A stretch of DNA of 24,207 nt from Chloroflexota bacterium (GCA_902810755.1 CADDYT010000094.1:1-24207); one strand, 5' to 3'; counted from the first letter of the stretch, positions 8,048 through 15,416 are shown. Translations and numbers: made by a program. Notes: a model not told the origin generated them from the sequence alone.

Positions 8048-8133
8048 TGTCATGCTTCGCTGCGCTCAGCATCTGAGGTGACCACCTGAGCGACATAGCT
8101 CGCCAGAGATGCTGAGCGCAGCGAAGCATGACA
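8048..8133. repeat. MITE-like inverted repeat, 27-nt perfect arms
   Basis: Bases 8048-8074 and 8107-8133 are exact reverse complements around a 32-nt loop. Imperfect pairing continues outward: a GCCGTGAAAA-like stretch near 8028-8037 is complementary to a TTTTTCATGGC stretch near 8146-8156. The total is about 130 bases, with no coding content. The arm shares TGTCATGCTTCGCTG with the hairpin at 6091-6105. It may terminate the phosphoesterase transcript, or be a non-autonomous or REP-type mobile repeat. Confidence 0.9.
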
Positions 8134-8215
8134 CGCCGGCTCTGGTTTTTCATGGCATGGCATATCCGAAGGGCATTCTCATAGTTAAAGCCAGGTTCGT
8201 AAGGATTGAGCTTCC

Positions 8216-8239
8216 AGGGCGAGCGCAAGGGTCGTCCCT
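8216..8239. repeat. Single copy of the GCAAGGGTCG repeat
   Basis: The sequence around GCAAGGGTCG (8225-8234) is an imperfect palindrome beginning AGGGC and ending TCCCT. It shares its core with the elements at 1-87 and 851-897. It lies about 50 bases before the MFS exporter start, within the leader or promoter region. Confidence 0.75.
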
Positions 8240-8287
8240 ACCCTCCTCAGGGAGTTCCATGTCGGTGAACCGCGCTGTAGTAGGGGT

Positions 8288-9556
8288 ATGAACACTCAAA
8301 ATCGAGCTTCTTCTGGCAAACTTTTTAGCGGGCGCACGTTTGCAAGCCTGCGTGAACACTATAACTATCGACTGTATTTTTCAGGCCAGTTTCTTTCGCA
8401 GATCGGCACGTGGCTGCAAAGCGCGGCCATGGCCTGGCTGGTACTTGAACTGACGCATTCGGCATTTGCCGTCGGCTTCCTCTCCTTCTGGCAATTTGGC
8501 CCCTACGTGGTGCTTGGCCTGTTCGGCGGGGCCATCAGCGACCGGCTTGACCATCGCGATACGTTGATCGCCACACAGATCGCGCTTGCCCTCTGTAGCG
8601 GCATCATGGCTGTACTCACGCTTCTGCATATCGTCACCGTGTGGGAAACCTATGCTATCGCCACCGCTCGCGGCCTCGTGCTGATCTTGAACAATCCGAG
8701 TCGGCAGGCATTCATCTTCCAGATGGTTGGACGCAAGGAACTGCCCAACGCCATCGCGCTCAATTCGAGTCTGGCCAATGCTACGCGCATCGTTGGACCG
8801 GGCCTCGGCGGCATCCTTATCGCGGCTTTCGGCGTGGGCATCTGTTTCAGCATCGACGCCATCAGCTACGTTGCCGTCATCATCGCCCTGCTGGCGATGC
8901 ATGTCGACGAACTGTTGCCTATCGAGCGACATGGCAAGCCGCGCGTGTTGCAAGGCATCGCCGAGGGTCTGCGTTACGTCTTCCAGACGCCGACGGTCTG
9001 GCTGGCGCTGGCAATGTTCCTCTTCATCTGTATCGCCAGCATCAACTTCACCGTGCTGCTGCCGCTCGTTGCCAGCGACACGCTGCACCGGGGAGCCGAA
9101 GTCTACGGCCTGCTCACCGCCTGTTTCGGCGCGGGGGCGTTGATCGGCGCGCTCGTGTCGGCCTCGCTTGGTCGCGCCACCTGGCCCATCCTGCTGCTCA
9201 GTGCGACCGGCTTTGGTATCGGCGAGCTGGTGCTGGCCCCGCAAAACACCGTCGTTGGCACCGTCATCCTGCTGCTGCTCACCGGCATCTGCTACACCCT
9301 CTATACCTCCAACACCAATGCCACCGTCCAGCTTGGCACGCCGGGCTACCTGCAAGGCCGCGTGGCGGGCCTCTACAGCTACATCTTCTCCGGCACCAGC
9401 GCCCCCGGCGCGCTCCTCGTCGGCGCGCTGGCCGAGCTTGGCGGCACACAACTCGCCCTGCTCATTGGCGGCGCCACCGCCGTCCTCTGCGCCGCCTTCG
9501 GCTTCGCCTACCGCTGCTACCAATCAAAGACTGAAGGAGAACAGGAGCAGCGTTGA
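8288..9556 (+). CDS. MFS exporter (MFS_3/EntS-like)
   Basis: A 422-residue twelve-helix permease. The N-terminal REHYNYRLYFSGQFLSQIGT block and the GAISDRLDHRD loop between helices 2 and 3 are typical of the MFS_3 branch, which includes enterobactin exporter EntS-like and antibiotic efflux proteins. Substrate is unknown; export of a small molecule or drug is the usual role. ATG 8288 has AGGGG only one base upstream, a tight spacing, so the initiation site is less certain than the gene. The next gene begins ten bases after its stop if the GTG at 9566 is used, suggesting cotranscription. Confidence 0.9.
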   Translation: MNTQNRASSGKLFSGRTFASLREHYNYRLYFSGQFLSQIGTWLQSAAMAWLVLELTHSAFAVGFLSFWQFGPYVVLGLFGGAISDRLDHRDTLIATQIALALCSGIMAVLTLLHIVTVWETYAIATARGLVLILNNPSRQAFIFQMVGRKELPNAIALNSSLANATRIVGPGLGGILIAAFGVGICFSIDAISYVAVIIALLAMHVDELLPIERHGKPRVLQGIAEGLRYVFQTPTVWLALAMFLFICIASINFTVLLPLVASDTLHRGAEVYGLLTACFGAGALIGALVSASLGRATWPILLLSATGFGIGELVLAPQNTVVGTVILLLLTGICYTLYTSNTNATVQLGTPGYLQGRVAGLYSYIFSGTSAPGALLVGALAELGGTQLALLIGGATAVLCAAFGFAYRCYQSKTEGEQEQR

Positions 9557-9565
9557 AAGACTATC

Positions 9566-10453
9566 GTGAGCGAAAGCAGAAACAATCCCCCCACATGGGA
9601 AAAAAAGGGGGCCATTTTTGGCTACTGGATGGTTTATTTGAACAGGAGAAAGGCACAAACATGGTATGCTTTGGAGAAAGATAAGATGTACGAAGACGTC
9701 AGAAGATACCAGAATCTGAGAAACCTGAGGAAAGAGCAATTTCTGAGAATGCAAACACTAACAAGACCGAGTTTCAGTCCTACAAATAACCATACCGGCG
9801 ATTCACAGGCGTTGAGGGTAGCAGTGATGGCCGTTATCCTCTTCGCCCTCTCCGGCCTCATTACCGGCTTCGCCTTCGGGGCCTTCGTGCATTTCTCTCC
9901 CGCCAGAACAACCAGTTCGCCGACCAGCATCAATACCAGTCAGCAAAAGACAGGCGGCACGACTCCTGTAACGACTCCCAGGGTGACTCCTCAATCATTA
10001 GGATTGCCATTGATAAAGAGCTATTCCTACAATGAGATAGCTAATGGAAGCGCAGTCTACCATGTGGTAGTTCAGGTGACAGATCAAAAACATGGTCCGC
10101 TAGCGGCGGGAACAGCCCTTTCTGATTCTGGCATTACCTGCAAACTCTGGCTCATTCAGCGCATTACGAAACCCTTAAATATACCCACTTCAACCCTGAA
10201 AAATATTCAGGCTATTCAAAACCCTATCACCGGATATGTTAATAACCACCCCGTTTCAGAGGTTTCCGGGTTAAACTTTGATCCCACCACTGCTCAGACG
10301 CAACTATCCAATACAAAAGGGCAGGTTACATGGCAATATCAGATATCTCCATCGGTCGCGCCGGGCAACTATGATCTTGTAGTCCTCACCGATTGGGATG
10401 GCGTACACTTCAACTGGAGCTGGTACAACATCGTTATCAGTCAGGCAAATTAG
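9566..10453 (+). CDS. Single-pass membrane protein with extracellular domain
   Basis: Not recognised as a known family. Up to 295 residues: an N-terminal charged region rich in Arg, Lys, Tyr and Gln (1-80), one membrane helix (about 84-110, starting VAVMAVILFALSGLITG), a Thr/Ser/Pro linker (about 112-145), and a beta-rich exterior domain with a final aromatic stretch (WDGVHFNWSWYN). The GTG at 9566 follows the exporter stop but lacks a good ribosome site. ATG 9686 (residue 41) has GGAG nine bases upstream and is a real alternative. The 3' end overlaps the convergent phosphorylase gene by 17 bases. Confidence 0.7.
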   Translation: MSESRNNPPTWEKKGAIFGYWMVYLNRRKAQTWYALEKDKMYEDVRRYQNLRNLRKEQFLRMQTLTRPSFSPTNNHTGDSQALRVAVMAVILFALSGLITGFAFGAFVHFSPARTTSSPTSINTSQQKTGGTTPVTTPRVTPQSLGLPLIKSYSYNEIANGSAVYHVVVQVTDQKHGPLAAGTALSDSGITCKLWLIQRITKPLNIPTSTLKNIQAIQNPITGYVNNHPVSEVSGLNFDPTTAQTQLSNTKGQVTWQYQISPSVAPGNYDLVVLTDWDGVHFNWSWYNIVISQAN

Positions 10454-11282
10454 CAATACCGCCGATAATGCCGCGAACGAGGGCCACGAAGAGGGGTTGC
10501 GTGGCCTTTGCTGCTGCCAGCACTTCCGCGTGGTTGACCTCTTCGCTTTCCTCTCCGGTGGCCGTGTTGGTAATCAGGCTGAGACCGAGGACGCGCATAC
10601 CCATGTGGCGGGCGACGATGACTTCTGGCACCGTTGACATGCCGACGGCGTCGGTGCCGAGGATACGCAAAGCTCGAAGTTCCGCGCCCGTTTCGTAGCT
10701 TGGACCGGCCACCATTGTGTAGATGCCTTCGTGCAGGGTCATGTCCGGCCACTGGGCGGCGGCGGAGCGGGCAAGGGCGCGTAGCTGCGGGTCGTAGGCT
10801 TTCGCCAGCGCGGGGAAACGCTCGCCCAGACGCTCTTCGTTTGGCCCGATGAGGGGGTTGACGCCCGCGAGGCCGGGGAAGTTGATGTGGTCGCGAATGA
10901 GCATGAAATCGCCGGGGCGATAGGCCGGGTTGACGCCGCCTGCCGCGTTGGTGACAATGAGCGTCTGCGCGCCGAGCAGGTGCATGACGCGCACGGGGAA
11001 GGTGATGATCTGTGGCGAGTAGCCCTCGTAGAAGTGGAAACGGCCCTGCATGACCACTACCGGCACATCTTCCAGCGTGCCGATAAGCAGGCGACCGGCA
11101 TGGCCCACGACGGTCGAGCGGGCAAAATAAGGAATTTCCTCGTAAGGGATGCCCGTCGCGTCGCGTACCTCCTCCGCCAGGCTGCCCAGCCCGGAGCCGA
11201 GAATGAGCGCGACAGCTGGTTTCAGGGCGGTGCGCGCCTGAATGGCTGCTGTTGCCTCCATAAGTTGTTCGTAAAGCGACAT
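10437..11282 (-). CDS. punA: Purine nucleoside phosphorylase
   Basis: A 281-residue trimeric-type (class II) purine nucleoside phosphorylase. It splits purine nucleosides with phosphate into base and ribose 1-phosphate in the salvage pathway. Family landmarks are LGSGLG (28-33), the phosphate residues His61 (VVGHAGR) and Arg81-His83 in QGRFHFYEGY, TNAAGG (111-116), the VAGPSYET block, VGMSTVPE and SLITNTATG. The Asn in the last block matches the 6-oxopurine-selective human-type enzyme. Length is normal. GGAGAGG precedes the ATG at 11282. It begins 11 bases after the recombinase stop on the same strand, so they form an operon. Confidence 0.95.
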   Translation of the reverse strand: MSLYEQLMEATAAIQARTALKPAVALILGSGLGSLAEEVRDATGIPYEEIPYFARSTVVGHAGRLLIGTLEDVPVVVMQGRFHFYEGYSPQIITFPVRVMHLLGAQTLIVTNAAGGVNPAYRPGDFMLIRDHINFPGLAGVNPLIGPNEERLGERFPALAKAYDPQLRALARSAAAQWPDMTLHEGIYTMVAGPSYETGAELRALRILGTDAVGMSTVPEVIVARHMGMRVLGLSLITNTATGEESEEVNHAEVLAAAKATQPLFVALVRGIIGGIANLPD

Positions 11283-11293
11283 AATGGCCTCTC

Positions 11294-12205
11294 CTACACT
11301 CCTGACGTGGTTTTCAGACGCGCAAGCTGGCTATAGACCTGGGTGGTTGAAATATGGGCGTGGCCCAGCAGTTCCTGCACCGAACGCAGTTCCATGCCGT
11401 CGTTGAGCATATGGATGGCGAACGAGTGGCGCAGCATGTGCGGGGTGATGGAGGTGATGCCCGCCTGCCGCGCATAGCCTTTGATGATGAGCCAGAAGCC
11501 CTGGCGCGTCAATCGCTCGCCGTGATGGTTCAGAAAGAGCGCCCGCTCGTCCGGGTGGTGAACGATGAGAACGGGCCGCGCGTTGGCAAGATATTGCTGC
11601 GTCGCAACAACAGCGACTTCCGGCAAGGGCAGGACACGCTCGCGCCTGTTACGCCCCCCGCGACTGCTCTGCCCATTATGGGCGGCGCAGGTGATGGTGG
11701 AGCGCGCGGGGTCAAAATCATCCAGATTTAACGAGACCAGTTCGGAGACGCGCATGCCGGTAGCGTAGAGGACGTGCAGCATGGCGAGATCGCGCTGGCC
11801 GCCAGGAGTCTCGACCTCGACCTGATTGAACAGACGGTGAATCTGCTCGGCGTTCAGTACATTCGGCGGGGCTTTCTGCACGCGCGGCATCTCCAGGCCC
11901 TCCACAGGCTCAGTTTCCATGACGCCTTGCTCATGGAGAGAGCGAAAGAAGGATTTGAGCGCCGCCAGTTTGCGCGCGATGGTCGTCGGGCGATAGCCGT
12001 GATCTTCGCGCATAGTGTACACGTAAGCTTCAATATGTTCGTGAGTCACCTGCAACCAGCTCTCGACGCCCTGCGCTTCCAGATAGGCCCGAAGCTGATT
12101 GAGATCGTTTCGATAGGCCAGCACGGTGTTCTGATTATTGCCCCCACGCCCCTGCTCCCGTGTGGAGAGCGAGGTGATAAATGCATCAATGGCATCTTGT
12201 AGCAT
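11294..12205 (-). CDS. xerD: Tyrosine recombinase, XerC/XerD-like
   Basis: A 303-residue site-specific recombinase with an N-terminal SAM-like DNA-binding domain (1-105) and a C-terminal catalytic domain. Visible catalytic residues are Arg152 (GMRVSEL), His256 and Arg259 (HMLRHSF), His282 (LGHAHI) and nucleophile Tyr291 (TQVYSQL). Family members resolve chromosome dimers at dif. The beta2-beta3 hairpin is unusual: where XerD has GKGNKER, this has GRNRRER, so Arg185 stands where the catalytic Lys is expected, and about eight extra residues precede it. Adjacency to punA recalls the Bacillus xerD locus. GGAAG six bases before ATG 12205 supports the start. XerC versus XerD is not certain. Confidence 0.88.
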   Translation of the reverse strand: MLQDAIDAFITSLSTREQGRGGNNQNTVLAYRNDLNQLRAYLEAQGVESWLQVTHEHIEAYVYTMREDHGYRPTTIARKLAALKSFFRSLHEQGVMETEPVEGLEMPRVQKAPPNVLNAEQIHRLFNQVEVETPGGQRDLAMLHVLYATGMRVSELVSLNLDDFDPARSTITCAAHNGQSSRGGRNRRERVLPLPEVAVVATQQYLANARPVLIVHHPDERALFLNHHGERLTRQGFWLIIKGYARQAGITSITPHMLRHSFAIHMLNDGMELRSVQELLGHAHISTTQVYSQLARLKTTSGV

Positions 12206-12341
12206 AGAATACTTCCGCCTCTACCTCAATATATGTTCAACCCGATGGATTGCATCACAGGTCAGTAATAACGAGGGTCATTATAAACCATCGAGTAAGA
12301 CGGGGCAAGCAAATTAGGAGGAAGATTACCTGCCCAGAACG

Positions 12342-12350
12342 TGCTATAAT
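12342..12350 (+). promoter_or_regulatory. Extended -10 promoter of the TIM-barrel-like gene
   Basis: TGCTATAAT is a TGn element followed by a perfect TATAAT (12345-12350). No -35 match is seen at 17 bases. Transcription would begin near 12357, giving a leader of about 112 bases before ATG 12469. The rest of the 263-base divergent spacer 12206-12468 shows nothing else assignable. Confidence 0.6.
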
Positions 12351-12468
12351 ACAGTGACACTACTGCCTTGCACGCATGACAGATCAATGCACATCAACAT
12401 GTATCAGAAAGACTGATGAAGTGATGTGACTGATATGATGAGACTAATAAAGGAGACATAGCAGACCG

Positions 12469-13251
12469 ATGAGTAAGTTGTTAGACATGTTTACGCAGGC
12501 TCGCCGCGCGCAGACCGGCGGCGGTATAGGCTTCCTGGGCAAAGCAAAACCTGAAAGCAAGCCGCGAGCCGCCGCGATCATAGTTTCCCTGCCCACACTC
12601 GATAAGGACAGCGCGGCGGCGGCGATCAAGGCGGGTGCCGATAGCGTGATCTTTAGCTGGGATGGCGAGGACGCGGGCTTGCTGGAAAACCTGCATGAGG
12701 GCATAGAGGCCGCGAAAGAGGCGGGTGAAAATATCATTTGCGGGCTGCAAATCAGCGGCGGCTGGGAGCAGCTCGACCACGAGCAGATTGAACACCTGAG
12801 AGATCAGGGCGTCAATTACATTATTCTGCCCCTTGACGCACCGGCCCGTCTGCTGGCCCTGCCCACCAGAGACATTGATCTTGTTATCACCGTTCCCATG
12901 CGTGAGGGAGAACACTATCCTTCCTTCATTCGCAACCTGACAGCATTCGACAGCATCACGGCGGCGCTCTTCGATTTTGAGATGCCCGGCGAAATCGAGT
13001 CGATCAGCATCGAGGATCTGCTGCACTACCGCGCCGTGCGCGAGGCGGCCCGCTTCCCCGGCATGTTGAATGTGAGCGGCAACCTCGACGAGAAAGATGC
13101 CCTCGCCCTTGCGGCCCTCGGCATGCAGGCCATCGTCCTGCCTGCCAGCGGCACAAAAGCCAGCATGCAGCAGCGCATCGAAACCCTGCGTACCCTGCTC
13201 GCCGAGGTCTACAGCAAGATTAAGGAAGCAACCGGCCCAGGCAAACAGTAA
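12469..13251 (+). CDS. TIM-barrel-like protein of unknown function
   Basis: A 260-residue soluble protein not assigned to a family by eye. It shows eight successive strand-helix units: strands near RAAAIIVSL, SVIFSWDG, NIICGLQI, NYIILPLD, LVITVP, AALFDFEM, GMLNVSG and AIVLPAS, each followed by a helix. This is the pattern of a (beta/alpha)8 barrel. The last strands (GNLDEKDALALAALGMQAIV) resemble phosphate-binding ends of aldolase-type barrels, but no catalytic motif is clear. A preceding Gly-rich segment (17-26) is conserved-looking. The ribosome site AGGAG is 13 bases from ATG 12469. It is monocistronic and converges on the next gene. Confidence 0.7.
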   Translation: MSKLLDMFTQARRAQTGGGIGFLGKAKPESKPRAAAIIVSLPTLDKDSAAAAIKAGADSVIFSWDGEDAGLLENLHEGIEAAKEAGENIICGLQISGGWEQLDHEQIEHLRDQGVNYIILPLDAPARLLALPTRDIDLVITVPMREGEHYPSFIRNLTAFDSITAALFDFEMPGEIESISIEDLLHYRAVREAARFPGMLNVSGNLDEKDALALAALGMQAIVLPASGTKASMQQRIETLRTLLAEVYSKIKEATGPGKQ

Positions 13252-13261
13252 ACAGGTATCC

Positions 13262-13360
13262 GGCGCCGATTGAGCGAGCGCATCGCCAATCTATTGCCCC
13301 ACGTGGCTTCACAGGCCAACCTGGCCAATCAACTGGCGGGGCGCTCGCTCAATCGGCGCC
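13262..13360. terminator. Long inverted repeat between convergent genes
   Basis: Perfect 20-nt arms at 13262-13281 and 13341-13360 enclose a 59-nt spacer that has its own short complementary segments around GGCCAACCTGGCC. The right arm ends on the first base of the stop codon of the minus-strand gene. Placement between convergent genes suggests a bidirectional terminator, but the large loop is closer to a repeat element. Confidence 0.75.
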
Positions 13361-14319
13361 TACGGATTTTCTTTGCTAGTCGTCAGAGTTGTGTGCCAGT
13401 AGAGCTGGCGGCGGGGGATGTGACGGAGAAGGGTGCGCGTCTGCTGCCAGACCTGGTCTGGATTGGCGTTATTGCGCCAGTAGTAGTAGCAGCCAATGTC
13501 ATCGGGTTCGGCGTGTAATACGCGGGTAAAGGCATCGCCCAGTTGCTCTTCGCTCTCCTCATCCAGATCGAAGTTTTGCAGCCAGAGCTGGCTGCGTTTG
13601 CCTGCTACGCGAGTCGTTTCCACCACGCGGCGGCTCCATTCGCTCACCTGCGCGACATCCGTTTTGAAGACCTTCCAGAAGAGGTGGCAGCCAATGGTAT
13701 CCAGGTGCGGCAGGGCGGCCAGCGCGTCGAGCTGGCTCAGGTTTCCGGGTACAATGGCGACCATCGTTTTCGCGTGGGCATCTACCCGCTTGACATGCGC
13801 GCAGAGTTCGCCCAGAAATTCGACCATCGAACGGCGGCGAAAGCCGGGCAGGTCAACAACATCGGGGCAGAGGGCGCGGCAGACGGAGCAGAAACAGGTG
13901 ATATCGGCGCCGCGCGGCTCATCGATGAAGATGCCGTTGATGGGAAAGGCACGCAGGTAGCTCTCGATCTCATCAAAAAGCCAGAAACGAAACGGCCTGT
14001 GATTATAGCAGGAGATATCATGGTAGCGTCCATTGCTGTCCATGACACGCGAGCGGGGGTTGTGAAAGGTGTACCAGCTGGGCATGGGCATGGGGCCGGA
14101 AAAGACGTTGCCGTAGCGGCCCAGGCTCAGGTAGACCTTCAGCCCGGCATCCTGCGCCTGCCGCATGCCTCGTTCCAGATCACGCGGCCAGCGCGTTGCC
14201 TCTTGCTCGTGGATGGCGTAGACAATGCCGTTCGCACCGGCAGCACGTATCTGGTCAAAATCGCGCTTCACATTCTCCGGGTGAAGCAGGGGGTGAAAAT
14301 ACGCAACAGTAATATCCAT
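13360..14319 (-). CDS. Glycoside hydrolase-like TIM-barrel protein with Cys cluster
   Basis: A 319-residue protein with no signal peptide. The beginning (DITVAYFHPLLHPENVKRD), the KVYLSLGRYGNV strand and NGIFIDEPRG resemble hypothetical glycosyl hydrolase barrels in which the Asp-Glu after a hydrophobic strand is catalytic. Directly after comes CFCSVCRALC (four Cys within ten residues), a motif common in such uncharacterised hydrolases and possibly structural or metal binding. Many Trp and Tyr near the C-terminus fit sugar contacts. The start at 14319 is preferred to 14349 because AAGGAA lies five bases upstream. Substrate is unknown. Confidence 0.65.
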   Translation of the reverse strand: MDITVAYFHPLLHPENVKRDFDQIRAAGANGIVYAIHEQEATRWPRDLERGMRQAQDAGLKVYLSLGRYGNVFSGPMPMPSWYTFHNPRSRVMDSNGRYHDISCYNHRPFRFWLFDEIESYLRAFPINGIFIDEPRGADITCFCSVCRALCPDVVDLPGFRRRSMVEFLGELCAHVKRVDAHAKTMVAIVPGNLSQLDALAALPHLDTIGCHLFWKVFKTDVAQVSEWSRRVVETTRVAGKRSQLWLQNFDLDEESEEQLGDAFTRVLHAEPDDIGCYYYWRNNANPDQVWQQTRTLLRHIPRRQLYWHTTLTTSKENP

Positions 14320-14463
14320 TGTATTCCTTGTCCTGGTAGCGAAATACATCTATGTGCTTGCTCACCAGTATAGCATACTTCAGCTTTTTTGTACGATCTA
14401 CAGGCATTCCGGGCTATTCAGTACCTCTTCCCTACTCCATTAGTCATGTCTAACGACTCAAAC

Positions 14464-14492
14464 TTGACAGACAGGATAGCGCAAGGCACAAT
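14464..14492 (+). promoter_or_regulatory. Candidate ispE promoter, possibly leaderless
   Basis: A perfect TTGACA (14464-14469) is followed after 17 bases by CACAAT (14487-14492, 4/6 to TATAAT). The predicted transcription start is near 14499, the first base of the ispE ATG. ispE has no evident ribosome binding site, consistent with a leaderless message. Confidence 0.45.
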
Positions 14493-14498
14493 GCGAGC

Positions 14499-15416
14499 AT
14501 GAATCATGCACAGCGAAGGCTTCTACCGGATAAGCGCGTCGGCTGCTTTATCCGGGCGTATGCCAAAATCAATCTGACGCTCGATGTGCTGGGACGCAGA
14601 GCGGACGGCTATCACGAACTGGCGACGGTGATGCAGGAGATCGATCTCTACGATACGCTCTGCCTCACGGCCACCGACGATGGTCGGGTGCAGTTGCTTT
14701 GCTCCGTGCCGGAGCTAAACAACACGGAAAATCTGGTCGTGCGCGCCGCCGAACTGGTGCGCCGACAACTGAGACTGGAACAAGGGGTGCGTATCGAACT
14801 ACTGAAACGCATCCCTGTAGCTGCCGGACTCGGCGGTGGCAGCAGTGATGCCGCCGCCGTGCTGCTCGCGCTACAGCGGCAACTGCCGCTTTCCCAGACC
14901 GATCTGCTTGATCTGGCAGCCGCGTTGGGTTCGGATGTGCCATTCTTCCTGACAGGCGGGCTGGCCCTCTGCGAAGGACGCGGCGAGCGCGTCCAGCCAC
15001 TGGACGCGCAATTGCCGCCCTCAATGCGCTGGCTGCTGCTGCTGAAACCTGCCATCAGCATCTCCACGGCTGCCGTCTTCCGCAACCTGTCGGCCAGCGA
15101 CTATACCGACGGCTCGCACAGCCGGGCGGTATGCACGGCGCTGGCAGAAGGACGCAGCCCGGAGCCGCAAGACCTGCACAATGCGCTGGAACGCGGCGTG
15201 CTGGAACACTACCCGGAGGTTGCCCGGGCCAGAGAGGCCATGTTGCAGGCTGGCGCGCCCCTGGTACGGCTATCGGGCAGTGGGCCAACGCTCTTCGCCC
15301 CGTTCGCCGATCTGGCACAGGCTGTCACGGTTCAGCGCCGCCTGCAGGCGCAGGCATACGAGACCTATCTTTCGCGTGCAGTTTCCCCAGACCCAGGGGA
15401 CGTAGATATTTTCTAA
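14499..15416 (+). CDS. ispE: 4-diphosphocytidyl-2-C-methyl-D-erythritol kinase
   Basis: A 305-residue GHMP kinase that phosphorylates the 2-hydroxyl of CDP-methylerythritol in the MEP isoprenoid pathway. Lys23 in AYAKINLTL and Asp117 in the ATP loop PVAAGLGGGSSDAA (106-119) are the expected catalytic residues. DVPFFLTGG and LSGSGPTLFA are further family blocks. Length is normal, with a slightly long N-terminus (about 15 residues before the first strand). No ribosome site precedes ATG 14499; see the promoter entry. The DUF5679 gene starts 31 bases downstream and is probably cotranscribed. The MEP pathway is the usual bacterial isoprenoid route. Confidence 0.96.
   Translation: MNHAQRRLLPDKRVGCFIRAYAKINLTLDVLGRRADGYHELATVMQEIDLYDTLCLTATDDGRVQLLCSVPELNNTENLVVRAAELVRRQLRLEQGVRIELLKRIPVAAGLGGGSSDAAAVLLALQRQLPLSQTDLLDLAAALGSDVPFFLTGGLALCEGRGERVQPLDAQLPPSMRWLLLLKPAISISTAAVFRNLSASDYTDGSHSRAVCTALAEGRSPEPQDLHNALERGVLEHYPEVARAREAMLQAGAPLVRLSGSGPTLFAPFADLAQAVTVQRRLQAQAYETYLSRAVSPDPGDVDIF

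Larger units (their letters stand above)
7965..8287. other. Non-coding region carrying repeats
   Basis: About 320 bases between the phosphoesterase and MFS exporter genes. It holds the 27-nt-arm inverted repeat at 8048-8133, with weaker complementarity reaching outward to about 8025 and 8158, and one GCAAGGGTCG repeat at 8216-8239. Reading frames here are translations of the repeats. No promoter could be assigned confidently. Confidence 0.7.

Noticed and set aside
8004..8359. Short frames in the repeat region before the exporter
   Set aside because: They are translations of the inverted repeat arms (for example the LSAAKHD string), which recur wherever such repeats occur.
8381..9523. Long minus-strand frame (380 codons) opposite the MFS exporter
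   Set aside because: Same antisense effect: highly charged, low complexity, no domain, while the plus strand encodes a canonical twelve-helix permease.
11294..12205. Integrase of a mobile island
   Set aside because: The protein has Xer-like length and operon linkage to punA, with no tRNA, attachment repeat or phage gene nearby.
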